Source: Pseudomonadota bacterium (GTDB lineage: Bacteria > Pseudomonadota > Gammaproteobacteria > Xanthomonadales > Xanthomonadaceae). From it: a stretch of DNA of 64,000 nt. The stretch covers positions 1-64,000 of the forward strand of contig CAUJIN010000031.1 of assembly GCA_963205495.1 (NCBI GenBank), read 5' to 3'. The notes under the pieces were generated by a model that searched no databases, was not told the DNA's origin, and saw only the letters and a list, made by a program, of their open reading frames with translations. The stretch's first letter is position 1; each line of letters starts with the position of its first letter. The translations under genes and the position numbers were made by a program. This document shows, piece by piece, positions 27,657-41,557 of the stretch.

Positions 27657-28949
27657 TCAGCCCTCCTCGACGTGCGCTTCCTCGCTGGCGCACAGCACCC
27701 GGTCGCGTCCTGCGTGCTTGGCCTGGTACAGCGCGGCATCGGCGGCGCGAACCTGCAGCGTCGGGTTGCCCGCCGGTTCCACCGCGACGCCGGCGCTGAC
27801 CGTGAACACCGGAAGACCGGCGCGAGTGCAGGCGCGCGGCAGTTCGGCGCGCAGGCGCTGCAGCATCGCCACCGCCGCGGCCGCATCCACGCGCGGCATC
27901 ACCAGCAGGAATTCCTCCCCGCCATAGCGGCACAGAAGATCGTCGCGCCGGATGCACTCGCGCAGCACTTCCACCAGCAGCTTGATCGCGCGATCCCCGA
28001 CCTCGTGGCCGTGCTGGTCGTTGATCTTCTTGAAGTGGTCGATGTCCAGCATCGCCACGACGTAGGGCACCGACTGCTGCACCAGTTCGGACAGAAGCAG
28101 TTCGGCGCTGCGGCGATTGGCCGCGCCGGTCAAGGGATCGGTGGCCGCTTCCCGCGCCGAGGCGGAAATCGAGCGGATCACCGCCAGACGGGTGCCGACG
28201 TGGTGGGCCGCCGTGTTGAGCGATTGCAGCAGGCGATACAGCCCCGGGTCGCCCGGCGGCCCCAGCGCGCGCACCATTCCGACGCCCGTGCCGGACACCG
28301 TGATCGGCGTGCAGGCGGCGGCGCAGGAGCTGCTGATCGAGCCGCGCAGGCCGCGGCAGGCGCTCAACACCATGCTGTCTTCGAACACGGTGCCCATGCC
28401 GCGGCGAACCGCCGGGCATTCCTGCGGGCGCTCGATGTAGCAGCGCACGTCTTCGGGAAAGTTGCCGTCCACGTGCGAGTGGGTCATCGGCGAATCCGGC
28501 GACTGGGCCAGCATGATCTGCGCCGGCGCGCCGTCGGAGGCCAGCTGCAGCGCCTGGCGGGCGATGCGCAACACCGCGTTCTCGTCCTCGGCCATGTCCA
28601 GCGCCTCGGTCAGGCGCACGTTGAGGTCGTGCGCGCGGAGGCGTTCGTGCAGTGCGCCGTTTTCCTTCTCCAATGTTTCGCGCGCCTCCCTGGCCGCACG
28701 CTGCAAGGGCATGCAGAGGATGAACCAGAGCAAGGGGCCGGCCACGGCCAGCAGCAGTCCCGAATGCATCAGGATTCGCGGCACGCCGTCCAGGCCGCCG
28801 GAATACGCCAGCAGCGCGCCCAGTGCCGCATTCGCTGCCACCACGAGCAGGAGCGCCTGCCAGAAGCGGCGCACTGGCGTGACCCCTGTCACGTTTGCGA
28901 TGGTCTGAACGGCCTGTCCCGCGCCACCGGGAGTGGATGCAACAGACAT
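27657..28949 (-). CDS. Membrane-bound diguanylate cyclase with GAF-like region
   Basis: The protein of about 430 residues has two N-terminal transmembrane helices (about 25-50 and 60-85), a coiled segment, a Cys-containing GAF-like middle (about 110-230) and a C-terminal GGDEF domain with the active motif GGEEF. An RxxD inhibitory I-site (RRDD) lies exactly five residues upstream, so product feedback is expected. It would make cyclic di-GMP in the cytoplasm. The start was chosen for the strong AGGGGGG ribosome site. It diverges from the pentaheme cytochrome gene over about 200 bp. Confidence 0.9.
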   Translation of the reverse strand: MSVASTPGGAGQAVQTIANVTGVTPVRRFWQALLLVVAANAALGALLAYSGGLDGVPRILMHSGLLLAVAGPLLWFILCMPLQRAAREARETLEKENGALHERLRAHDLNVRLTEALDMAEDENAVLRIARQALQLASDGAPAQIMLAQSPDSPMTHSHVDGNFPEDVRCYIERPQECPAVRRGMGTVFEDSMVLSACRGLRGSISSSCAAACTPITVSGTGVGMVRALGPPGDPGLYRLLQSLNTAAHHVGTRLAVIRSISASAREAATDPLTGAANRRSAELLLSELVQQSVPYVVAMLDIDHFKKINDQHGHEVGDRAIKLLVEVLRECIRRDDLLCRYGGEEFLLVMPRVDAAAAVAMLQRLRAELPRACTRAGLPVFTVSAGVAVEPAGNPTLQVRAADAALYQAKHAGRDRVLCASEEAHVEEG

Positions 28950-29088
28950 TTTGCCCCCCTGCAATCGCCTGTGATGGCAGAAACCGCAGGACGCATTTTC
29001 CTTCAGCCGTCGCGCCAGTCAATCTTTTTTTCAACAGAAAAATCAAATTTCTCAATATGTTGGAACATTTCCACCGATTCACTCCGGC

Positions 29089-29102
29089 TTGATCTGGATC
29101 AG
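29089..29102 (+). promoter_or_regulatory. FNR/DNR-type box upstream of the pentaheme cytochrome
   Basis: TTGATCTGGATCAG matches the FNR consensus TTGAT-N4-ATCAA at nine of ten positions. The -10-like hexamer TAGCAT (29125-29130) lies 22 bp downstream, predicting activation from -41.5. Confidence 0.7.
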
Positions 29103-29152
29103 GAAAATTCCGGCGGTTCACCGCTAGCATGGATCGATTCCGGGAGACGGTC

Positions 29153-30835
29153 ATGGGGCATCGAATCGGATTCGCATTCGCAGCAGCCGGCACCCTGATC
29201 CTGACCGCCGGCCTCGCGCTGGCGCAGGTGCCGATGACGCCGCTGGACTTCCGCGTGCCGGGCACGCAGTTCGGCGACATGCCTGCGACCAACCTCCAGA
29301 AAGCCGGCAACTGCCGCACCTGCCACGGCGACTTCAACGCATCCGCCGAACCCTACGCCACCTGGGCCGGAAGCCTGATGGCGCTGGGCGGCAAGGATCC
29401 GCTGTTTTTCGCGCAGATGACCAATGCCAACCAGGACGTCGCCAACGTCGGCACCTTCTGCCTGCGCTGCCATGTACCGGTGGCGGTGGTGAGGGGCCAC
29501 GCCGACGATGCCTCCGGCAATTCGCTCGACGCGCGCGACAGGGAAGGCGTCACCTGCCACTTCTGCCACAGCATGGTCGATCCGCAGTACCAGGCCGGCG
29601 TCAGCCCACAGGAAGATGCCGCCATCCTCGCGGCCCTGACCGACGTTCCGCAGTTCACCTCCAACGCCATGTTCGTGCTCGACCCCGAGGGCCGCCGGCG
29701 CGGCCCGCGTTCGGACCACCAGGCCGACCACGAACTGCTGGTTTCGCCCTTCCTGCGCGACGCGCGCCTGTGCGGCACCTGCCACGACGTGGGCAACGTC
29801 GCGGTATCCAGGCAAGCCAACGGCAGCTACCGCTACAACGCGATCAATGCCGAGGCGCCCGATCACGACCCATGGACGCAATTCCCGCTGGAACGCACCT
29901 TCACCGAATGGCAGCTTTCGGCCTTCGCCAACGGCGGCGTGGACATGGGCGGCCGCTTCGGCGGCAATCGCGGCGCCGTGGTGTCGAGCTGCCAGGACTG
30001 CCACATGCCCACCGCCGCCTCGCAGGCCTGCAGCTACGGGCCGCAGCGGCAGGACATGGCCACCCACGACTTCGCCGGTGCGGCGGTGCCCTCGCTCGAC
30101 CTGATCGCCGCCTGGACGGCCAATGATCCGACGGTCGATCCCGCGCACATTGCCGCCGGCCGCGCCAAGGCGCTCTCGATGCTGCAGCGCGCCGCCACGA
30201 TCGAGCTGAGCCGCAGCGCGGGCACGGTGCTGGCGCGGGTGGTCAACCAGACCGGCCACAAGCTCCCCACCGGCCATATCGAAGGCCGCCGCGCCTGGCT
30301 CAACCTGCGGCTCTTCGACGCCGCCGGCAACCTGCTGCTGGAAAAGGGCCACTACGACGCCGCGCAGGCCCACCTCGACGAAGCCGACACGACCGTCTAC
30401 GAGATGCAGGTCGCGCTCAGCGACGATGCCGCGGCAGCCACCGGCAAGCCCGCCGGCGTGACCACGCACATGGCGCTGGCCGACACGATCTGGAAGGACA
30501 CGCGCATCCCGCCGCGCGGATTCGACAACGCCGCTTTCGCGGCCGGCGGCGCGCCGGCGGTGGGCATCAGCTACGCGGATGGCCAGTACTGGCACGACAC
30601 CACGGTCGCGATTCCGGCGAATGCTGTGCGCGTGGACGCGACGATCTACTACCAGTCGCTCACCCGCCACTACATCGAGGCGCTGCGCGACGGCAATACC
30701 ACCGACCACTGGGGCCAGACCCTGCACGACCTGTGGCAGTCCACCGGGCGCGGCGCACCCATCGCGATGGCATCCGAACGCCTGACCTGGGGCGCGGGGG
30801 TGTTCGGCGACGACTTCGAGAACGACGTTCCCTGA
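29153..30835 (+). CDS. Secreted pentaheme c-type cytochrome
   Basis: The 560-residue exported protein has a signal peptide from MGHRIGFAFAAAG to about residue 25; this ATG follows GGGAG at good spacing, better than an ATG eight codons earlier. It has five CxxCH motifs: CRTCH, CLRCH, CHFCH, CGTCH and CQDCH, all in the first 300 residues. The later half has GHKLPTGHIEGRRAWL, a motif seen in uncharacterised multiheme cytochromes. It ends in VFGDDFENDVP, a tail shared with two other exported proteins here. Its redox partner is unknown. The FNR-type box suggests a role in anaerobic respiration. Confidence 0.85.
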   Translation: MGHRIGFAFAAAGTLILTAGLALAQVPMTPLDFRVPGTQFGDMPATNLQKAGNCRTCHGDFNASAEPYATWAGSLMALGGKDPLFFAQMTNANQDVANVGTFCLRCHVPVAVVRGHADDASGNSLDARDREGVTCHFCHSMVDPQYQAGVSPQEDAAILAALTDVPQFTSNAMFVLDPEGRRRGPRSDHQADHELLVSPFLRDARLCGTCHDVGNVAVSRQANGSYRYNAINAEAPDHDPWTQFPLERTFTEWQLSAFANGGVDMGGRFGGNRGAVVSSCQDCHMPTAASQACSYGPQRQDMATHDFAGAAVPSLDLIAAWTANDPTVDPAHIAAGRAKALSMLQRAATIELSRSAGTVLARVVNQTGHKLPTGHIEGRRAWLNLRLFDAAGNLLLEKGHYDAAQAHLDEADTTVYEMQVALSDDAAAATGKPAGVTTHMALADTIWKDTRIPPRGFDNAAFAAGGAPAVGISYADGQYWHDTTVAIPANAVRVDATIYYQSLTRHYIEALRDGNTTDHWGQTLHDLWQSTGRGAPIAMASERLTWGAGVFGDDFENDVP

Positions 30836-30857
30836 AAGCGCGCGTCCGGGCCGCGCC

Positions 30858-32639
30858 TCACCCGTCCGCCAGTACGACCCGGTTCCGCCCCGCCGCCTTG
30901 GCTCGGTACAGCGCGGCGTCTGCTGCCCGGAGCCAGGTGGAAAAATCCTGCGTATCGGAGCTGTGGACGGCTACGCCGATGCTGATCGTCACGACCACGC
31001 TTTCGCCACGCGATTCCAGAGCGAGCGCGGCCACTTCCTGCCGGATCGAGGCCGCCAGTGCGAGCGCAGCCTCGCGCCCGAGATCGGGGCACAGCAGGGC
31101 GAATTCCTCGCCACCCATCCGCACCACCAGCGCCGTGGGTGGCACGAGCGCCTGCAGCAAGGCCGCGACCGTGGCAAGCACCTGATCGCCGAAAGGATGG
31201 CCGTGGCGATCGGTGATCGCCTTGAAGTGGGCGAGATCGGCCCTCATCAGGACGTGCCCGCGCGCCTCGTGCGCGGATTCCGCCAGCAGCGCACCGGCCA
31301 CTTCATTGAGTGCGCGACGGTTGGGGATTCCGGTCAAAGCATCGCGATAGGCCTGCGTTCGCAGCACTTCTGCCAGTCGGCGCTGCGCGCGCAGCAGGCG
31401 CAGAAGCACCACCAGCCCCGCCGCAAGCAGCAGACTCAGTGTGCCGACCGCCCACATCACCAGACGCTGGCGATCGAGCCGCGACTGACTGCGATCGGCA
31501 TCGAGCCGGGCCTGCTGCAGGGCCAGATCCTGGGTACGCTGCTCGGCTTCCAGTTCGCGGATCCGAAGCTGCTGCTCGCGTTCGCGGAACTGCAGCTCCA
31601 GAGACTGGAGTTCCTGCCCTCCTTCGGCATACATCCCGGTATCGCGCAGGGCGGCCGCGCGCGCGCGCAGCGCGCGGACGCGAGCGGGATCGCCTTTCCT
31701 CTTCTCCAGCAGATTGGCCTGGGATTGCAGCAGGTCTCCCTGCAGAAAAGGTTGATCCATCGACGCGGCCAGCGCCATGGCCAGGTCAAGCTCGGCCTGC
31801 GCCTCGTCGTAGCGCCCGAGGCCGATCAGTGCGTCGGCGCGCACGCCGCGCGAAATGGCGACACTTATCGCGCTGGACACGGCGATGGCCGCCGCCAGCG
31901 ATTCGTCGGCCATCTCCAGCGCCTCGGCATAGCGTCCAACGACGACCAGGTCGTTGGCCATGGAACCCGCGGTGCGCGCAGCCAGGCCGTTCTGGCCCAT
32001 GTCCAGAAAGCGGCGGCGCGCGCTCTGCCAGCGCTCGACGGCCTGCTTTGGCCGCGCGGAGCGGCTCAGCGCGCTGGCTTCCAGATAGTCGGCGCGCGCC
32101 ATGTAGGCGGTATCACCCGAAGACTCGGCAAGCCGCCGGTAGCGCTTGCAGTGCTCAATCGCGCTTTGCGGAAGGTCGGCGGCGGTATAGGCGCTGCACA
32201 GCTCTCCCGCAGCGGCAATGCGCCCGATCGGATCACCCACGGCGAGCATTCGATTGGCCGACTCGAGCACCATCACGAGACCGGCGCGGGCATCGCCCGC
32301 ATCGATTTGTTGCGCGCCTCGCAGGAAGCCCGCATAGCTGCGCGCCACATCGTCACCGTGTTTCTGCCCCAGCCGATCCAGCCGCGCGATGATGGCATCG
32401 AGTGCCTCGTGCTCGGATGCGCCCGCGGCGGCGGCACCCATGTACCAAAGCAGCAGACGTTCGCCCGCGGGATCGTTTTCGAATACTCCCGCATCCAGCA
32501 CCTGCCAGCCTTCGGCCAGCCCGGCGGCGCGGTCGGTGGCGGCGCGAAGCCGGTACTGGCTGAGGTCGAAAGCGGCGGCCGGCGTCGAGACGACGGCGAA
32601 GAATGCCAGCGCCAGGATCAGGCGCTGGCAGACCCGCAC
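30858..32639 (-). CDS. TPR-containing diguanylate cyclase
   Basis: The protein of about 593 residues has a signal or anchor helix at the N-terminus, a periplasmic helical-repeat region (TPR-like, about residues 40-340), a coiled coil rich in Gln/Arg/Glu, one transmembrane helix (MWAVGTLSLLLAAGLVVLLRLL), and a C-terminal GGDEF domain with the active motif GGEEF. The TPR part likely senses a periplasmic ligand or partner. Start: a GTG 20 bases after the purA stop gives a compact signal sequence; an ATG at 32693 would overlap purA. It ends 22 bases from the convergent cytochrome gene. Confidence 0.85.
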   Translation of the reverse strand: MRVCQRLILALAFFAVVSTPAAAFDLSQYRLRAATDRAAGLAEGWQVLDAGVFENDPAGERLLLWYMGAAAAGASEHEALDAIIARLDRLGQKHGDDVARSYAGFLRGAQQIDAGDARAGLVMVLESANRMLAVGDPIGRIAAAGELCSAYTAADLPQSAIEHCKRYRRLAESSGDTAYMARADYLEASALSRSARPKQAVERWQSARRRFLDMGQNGLAARTAGSMANDLVVVGRYAEALEMADESLAAAIAVSSAISVAISRGVRADALIGLGRYDEAQAELDLAMALAASMDQPFLQGDLLQSQANLLEKRKGDPARVRALRARAAALRDTGMYAEGGQELQSLELQFREREQQLRIRELEAEQRTQDLALQQARLDADRSQSRLDRQRLVMWAVGTLSLLLAAGLVVLLRLLRAQRRLAEVLRTQAYRDALTGIPNRRALNEVAGALLAESAHEARGHVLMRADLAHFKAITDRHGHPFGDQVLATVAALLQALVPPTALVVRMGGEEFALLCPDLGREAALALAASIRQEVAALALESRGESVVVTISIGVAVHSSDTQDFSTWLRAADAALYRAKAAGRNRVVLADG

Positions 32640-32658
32640 ATGCGTGGGCGCGTTGCGA

Positions 32659-34140
<1,482 letters not shown>

Positions 34141-34222
34141 TTATCCTGCAATTTGCGCGCGTCTGCTTGCTCGCGGACCTCCGGCCGGGAAATCGATGCG
34201 CGGCCCGGCGGCAGCCGCCGAT

Positions 34223-34866
34223 TCACGCCTCCTCTCCGCCCTGCCCCAGCGCCCACCGGATGCTGTCGAGAGAAAATCCCCGCCGCTGCAGGAAGGCCCC
34301 CTGTTTGGCCAGATCCTGGCGCGAGCCCGCGCGCGCGCTGCCGAAGCGCTTTTGCAGCTGCTGGCGCGCGGACTGGTTCCAATCGACCTCGCAGGCGTCG
34401 AGCACGGCATCGATCAGATCCTGGCCAAGGCCGTGGGTGCGCAGCTCGGCGCAGATTCGCACAGGACCATGACCTGCCTGCGCGCGGCTGCGAACCAGGA
34501 CCTGCGCATAGCGGGAATCATCCTGCCATCCCTCGCCCGCCAGTTCGTCCACCGCCGCACCTGCCTGCTCGGATGCAATGCCGCGCTCGGTGAGTTTGCG
34601 GACCAGCTCGCGACGCGAATGCTCGCGCCGCGTCAGGAGCTCGATCGCCTTGCGGCGCGGATCGAGCGCTGTCGAATCCCGCTGTGCTCCCGGGGATTCG
34701 AGGAAATTCGCATCGGCAGCGTGCACATCGTCTCCGCAGGCTGCCTCCGTCTGCGGCAGCGTGCGCGCCGGCACCTGCCGCGGGTCCACCGCCCCGGATT
34801 CGGACTCAAGCAGGCGCGAGGCGCGCCCGATCAGGCCGTCCAATCCGGCAGGGGGCCGGAATCGGC

Positions 34867-34870
<4 letters not shown>
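34223..34870 (-). CDS. recX: RecX, regulator of RecA
   Basis: The 215-residue protein has the three-helix repeats of RecX in residues 70-210 ([19 protein letters not shown], then [22 protein letters not shown]). RecX blocks RecA filament growth. Its GTG start overlaps the recA stop (GTGA). The first 70 residues are a low-similarity extension relative to the usual 150-160 residue RecX, so either a start further inside is used or the extension is real; the coupling favours the GTG. Confidence 0.9.
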
Positions 34871-35901
<1,031 letters not shown>

Positions 35902-35962
35902 GGGAATTTCTCTCTGTGTGAAAGGGATGGGATGCAGGGTATGGGGAAGGCTAGCGGGGCCG

Positions 35963-35981
35963 CGTCTCAAATCCTGAGACG
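35963..35981. repeat. Inverted repeat in the lexA-recA gap
   Basis: A 7-bp perfect dyad CGTCTCA-AATCC-TGAGACG lies 61-79 bases upstream of the recA start. Without a U-run it may act as an attenuating hairpin or a binding site that sets recA level relative to lexA. Confidence 0.4.
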
Positions 35982-36109
35982 GGGATCCACGATGTGCAGG
36001 ATCGCTTCTGCCGCACCGGCTCGGCATCGTCCCGTGTCGCGCTCGCGCATCGGAAAAACGCCCGTTCGCGGCGGCGTGCATGCGGCCTGCAAGGAAAGAT
36101 CGATCGCGC

Positions 36110-36775
36110 TCATCGGCCCAGGCTCCGATTGGGCCGCAGCAAGCCGCAGTAGAGGCCTTCGACGGCGAAATCCGCGTCGGCGGACACCGTGATGGGCGCG
36201 TAATCGGCGTTGCAGGCAAGCAAACGAATGCCCTGCGCCGAGGTTTCCAGCCGCTTGATGGTGATTTCCTCGTCGATGCGCGCCACGACGATCTGGCCGC
36301 TGCGGGCCTGCGAGGTGCGCTGGACCCCGACCAGATCGCCATCGAGGATGCCTTCCTCGCGCATCGAGTCGCCCTCCACGCGAAGCAGGTAATCCGGCGC
36401 GGGGCGAAACAGGCCGCGATCGATGGCCAGGACACCTTCTTCTCCGGCCTCGGCGCCCGAACCGATCGGCGCGCCCGCCGCAACCCGGCCAAGGATCGGC
36501 AGGTGCAGCATCTCGTCCGATGCAGCCGCCTTTGCGAACGGCAGTTCCGGCTGCCTCCCGGGCACCGGAACCCGCAGCCGGAGGCCGCGCGCGCGTCCGG
36601 GCAGGCGTTCGATGGCCCCGGCAGCCTCCAGCGCTTCGAGGTGGTACTGCGCCGCACGCAGGCTGCGGAAGCCCAGAGCGCGGGCGATTTCCGCCTGCGA
36701 AGGCGGCAAGCCCTCGGCCTCGATGCGTTCGGCGATGACGGCAAGAATGGCGCGCTGGGTGTCGGTCAAGGTCAT
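36110..36775 (-). CDS. lexA: LexA, SOS repressor
   Basis: The 221-residue repressor has an N-terminal winged helix (residues 1-70), a cleavage site AAGAP near residue 100, and a C-terminal S24 protease domain with the catalytic Ser in [10 protein letters not shown] and Lys in TIKRLE. RecA filaments induce self-cleavage. A LexA-type dyad lies 4 bases upstream of the start codon, indicating tight autoregulation. It is the first gene of lexA-recA-recX. Confidence 0.97.
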   Translation of the reverse strand: MTLTDTQRAILAVIAERIEAEGLPPSQAEIARALGFRSLRAAQYHLEALEAAGAIERLPGRARGLRLRVPVPGRQPELPFAKAAASDEMLHLPILGRVAAGAPIGSGAEAGEEGVLAIDRGLFRPAPDYLLRVEGDSMREEGILDGDLVGVQRTSQARSGQIVVARIDEEITIKRLETSAQGIRLLACNADYAPITVSADADFAVEGLYCGLLRPNRSLGR

Positions 36776-36779
36776 GAGT

Positions 36780-36790
36780 TAGTAATACTA
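36780..36790 (-). promoter_or_regulatory. LexA (SOS) box of lexA
   Basis: The palindrome TAGTA-A-TACTA matches the core of the LexA operator reported for Xanthomonadales. It ends only four bases before the lexA ATG, where the ribosome site would be, so the transcript may be leaderless or nearly so. Confidence 0.75.
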
Positions 36791-36838
36791 CCAATGTACC
36801 CGAGCGTCAACGACGGCCGCGGCCCACCGCATCGCAGC

Positions 36839-36872
36839 AAAAAAAAATCCCCGGCGGAAGGCCCGCCGGGGA
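36839..36872 (-). terminator. Rho-independent terminator of nirS
   Basis: The perfect 10-bp stem TCCCCGGCGG / CCGCCGGGGA (36848-36857, 36863-36872) has a 5-base loop. On the minus strand it is followed by nine T residues. It starts 32 bases after the nirS stop. One of the clearest terminators in the window. Confidence 0.93.
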
Positions 36873-36903
36873 CAGGAAACGCTCGATTGCGGCAGAAGTG
36901 CGG

Positions 36904-39082
<2,179 letters not shown>

Positions 39083-39201
39083 TATGGCGACCAAAGAAAA
39101 ATCATGGCCACGGCAGGGAAAATTCAAAATACTCATGCAGACAACAACTTGCATCAGAAAGCACATGACGCATCGAACTTCCGGGGTGCATCTTCCGGTT
39201 A

Positions 39202-39215
39202 TTGACTCCAGTCAA
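39202..39215 (+). promoter_or_regulatory. FNR/DNR-type box of the TonB receptor
   Basis: TTGACTCCAGTCAA is a perfect TTGAC-N4-GTCAA dyad. The -10-like TAAGAT (39238-39243) lies exactly 22 bp downstream, giving -41.5 spacing. The nirS box lies 119 bp away on the other side of an A/T-rich gap without genes. Confidence 0.75.
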
Positions 39216-39275
39216 TACTCCCGCTTCCGGAAACGGATAAGATGGGAAAGATTCTCATTGTGAATTCCCCAGTCC

Positions 39276-41516
39276 ATGAAGCGTCGCCTCCTGAGTCTTT
39301 GCATCCTCTCCGCACTCGCTGCCACTTCCCGCGCCGAACCTCCCGCATCTGACGACAAAGCCACCTCGCTCGACAGCATCGTCGTGGTGGCCAGCCGCGC
39401 GGCCGAGCCGCTGAGTCAGGTGGTTTCCAGCGTCGCCCAGATCGAGCGCGCCGACCTCGACCAGTATCTCGTCCACGACCTCGACGGACTTGTCCGCTAC
39501 GTTCCGGGCATCAGCGTGCCGCGCGAAGGCCACCGTTTCGGCGGCAACGGCTTCGCCATCCGCGGATTGGAAGGCAACCGCGTGCGCATCCTGGTCGACG
39601 GCATCCCGCTGGCCGATGCCTACGCCATCGGCCAGTTCGCCTCCGCCGGGCGCGACATGGTGGACATGGAAATGCTCGAGCGCGTGGAGGTGCTGCGCGG
39701 TCCGGCGTCCACCCTCTACGGCAGCGACGCGCTCGCCGGCGTGGTCGCGTTCCGCACCCGCGACCCTTTGGACCTGCTCGCCTTCGCCGGCGGTCAACAC
39801 GCCTTCGGAGCGCGCGCGGCCCGGGACGGGATGGATGACAGTCATCTACTCTCGGCGCATTGGGCCGGGGAGTCGTCCTCCGGCCGCTGGCAGGCGATGG
39901 CGGCGGCAAGTCGCCGCGACGGGCACGAGGTCGACAACCGCGCCTGGCGCGATGTGGACGCGCCGAACCCGGCCGACTACCGCCGCGAGGGCGCGCTCGC
40001 CAAGCTGGTGCACGACACAGGTGAAGCCGGCCGCTACACCTTGTCCTTCGACGGCAGCCGCCAGCAGCGCCAGACCTCGGTGAACTCGCTGCGCTTCGGT
40101 GCAGGACGCTACGGCACCACCTATCAGCTCGACGGCGACGACCGCGACCGGCGCGGACGCTTCAGCCTGTCCGGCCAGTGGAAGACCGGGCTTTCCTGGC
40201 TGGAATCGCTCGACGCCCAGCTCTACACGCAGAGCACCTCGGTGCAGCAGGAAAGCGACCAGTACCGCCTGCCCGACCGCGCCACGCCGTTCGAGTCCCT
40301 GCGCTGGCGGCGCTTCGACTACGACGCCGAAACCACCGGCTTTTCCGCGCTCGGGCAGGCCCATCGTGCGGACGGCCGCTTGAAGCACTGGCAGATCTTC
40401 GGCGTGGACATCGCGGAAAACCGCTACGAAGGCCTGCGCAACGGGCTGGAGACCAACCTCGCGACCGGTGCCACCAGCAGCACGATCCTTGGCGAACCGC
40501 TGCCGGTGCGCGACTTCCCCAATACCGACGTCAGCACCCGCGCCCTGTTCTGGCAGGACGAGATCGGGATGGGCGCTCGTTTCGCGCTCACGCCTGGAAT
40601 TCGCGCCGAGTGGTACAAGCTGCGCCCCAAGCCCGACCCGATCTTCACCGAGGACTTCCCCGACGCCCAACCGGTCAACATCGACCAGCGCCAGTTCACC
40701 CCTCGTCTGGCGGCGCGCTGGTCGCTGGGCGGCGGTCACAGCCTGTTTGCGCAGTACGCCCGAGGCTTCCGCGCACAGCCCTTCGGCGACGCCAACATCG
40801 GTCTGTTCCTGCCGATCTTCAACTACGAAATTCGCGCCAACCCGGACCTTCGCCCCGAGCGCAGCCAAGGTCTGGAGCTGGGCTGGCGCCACGTCGGCGA
40901 CCATCTGCGCGCCAGCGTTTCGGTCTACGAGAACCGCTACCGCGACCTGATCGAATCACGCGCCAACCTCGGCATCGATCCAGCCACCGGCGCGCTGGTA
41001 TTCCAGTCGGTCAATCGCGACCGCGCCCGCATCCGCGGGGTGGAATCGGACGCCCTGTGGAAACTCGACGGCGTCTCCGCGCGGCTGGATGGCTGGCAGC
41101 TGCGCGGCGCGCTGGCCTGGTCGCAGGGCGATGACACCCGCCGCGACCTGCCGCTCAACACCATCGACCCGGCCCGCGCCACGCTGGGCCTGCGCTTCGA
41201 CGCCGACTCGGGCCACTGGGGCACGGAGACCGCTCTGGTCGCCGTGCGCCGCAAGACCCGCATCGACCACGGCAAACTGGAACTGTTCGCGCCGCCCGGC
41301 TACGCGCGTTTCGATTTCTACGGCTGGTTCGAGCCCTGGCGCGGCGCGCGCGTCAACGCCGGCATCTTCAACCTCGGCAACCGCCGCTACTGGGAGTGGG
41401 CCGCGGTGCGCGGACTGGAAGCCGATGCGCGCAACCTGCAGGAAGGCGACGAAAGCATCGGCTTCTACACCAGCCCCGGGCGCAACTTCAGCGTGAGCCT
41501 TTCGATGGAGTGGTGA
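39276..41516 (+). CDS. TonB-dependent outer-membrane receptor (heme/siderophore type)
   Basis: The 746-residue receptor has a signal peptide (about 1-20), a TonB-box-like DSIVVVASR, a plug domain (ALDGLVRYVPGISV style; GFAIRGLEGNRVRILVDGIP; LRGPASTLYGSDALAGVV) and a 22-strand barrel ending in an aromatic C-terminus (NFSVSLSMEW). The plug resembles the hemoglobin/heme receptor group, but no FRAP/NPNL motif was identified, so the substrate is open. Its promoter carries an FNR-type box and it diverges from nirS, suggesting supply of iron or heme during denitrification. Confidence 0.9.
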   Translation: MKRRLLSLCILSALAATSRAEPPASDDKATSLDSIVVVASRAAEPLSQVVSSVAQIERADLDQYLVHDLDGLVRYVPGISVPREGHRFGGNGFAIRGLEGNRVRILVDGIPLADAYAIGQFASAGRDMVDMEMLERVEVLRGPASTLYGSDALAGVVAFRTRDPLDLLAFAGGQHAFGARAARDGMDDSHLLSAHWAGESSSGRWQAMAAASRRDGHEVDNRAWRDVDAPNPADYRREGALAKLVHDTGEAGRYTLSFDGSRQQRQTSVNSLRFGAGRYGTTYQLDGDDRDRRGRFSLSGQWKTGLSWLESLDAQLYTQSTSVQQESDQYRLPDRATPFESLRWRRFDYDAETTGFSALGQAHRADGRLKHWQIFGVDIAENRYEGLRNGLETNLATGATSSTILGEPLPVRDFPNTDVSTRALFWQDEIGMGARFALTPGIRAEWYKLRPKPDPIFTEDFPDAQPVNIDQRQFTPRLAARWSLGGGHSLFAQYARGFRAQPFGDANIGLFLPIFNYEIRANPDLRPERSQGLELGWRHVGDHLRASVSVYENRYRDLIESRANLGIDPATGALVFQSVNRDRARIRGVESDALWKLDGVSARLDGWQLRGALAWSQGDDTRRDLPLNTIDPARATLGLRFDADSGHWGTETALVAVRRKTRIDHGKLELFAPPGYARFDFYGWFEPWRGARVNAGIFNLGNRRYWEWAAVRGLEADARNLQEGDESIGFYTSPGRNFSVSLSMEW

Positions 41517-41533
41517 TCCGCCGGGATCCGGCA

Positions 41534-41557
41534 CCGCGTCGCCTTCAGGCGACGCGG
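41534..41557. terminator. Bidirectional hairpin between the TonB receptor and DUF885 gene
   Basis: The perfect 10-bp stem CCGCGTCGCC / GGCGACGCGG closes on TTCA. The loop includes the stop codon of the DUF885 gene, so the hairpin begins within its last codons. There is no U-run. It could stabilise the 3' ends of both convergent mRNAs. Confidence 0.5.

Noticed and set aside
39083..39201. Small ORF between nirS and the TonB receptor
   Set aside because: It lacks a ribosome site, overlaps the regulatory boxes, and its composition is that of an A/T-rich promoter region.
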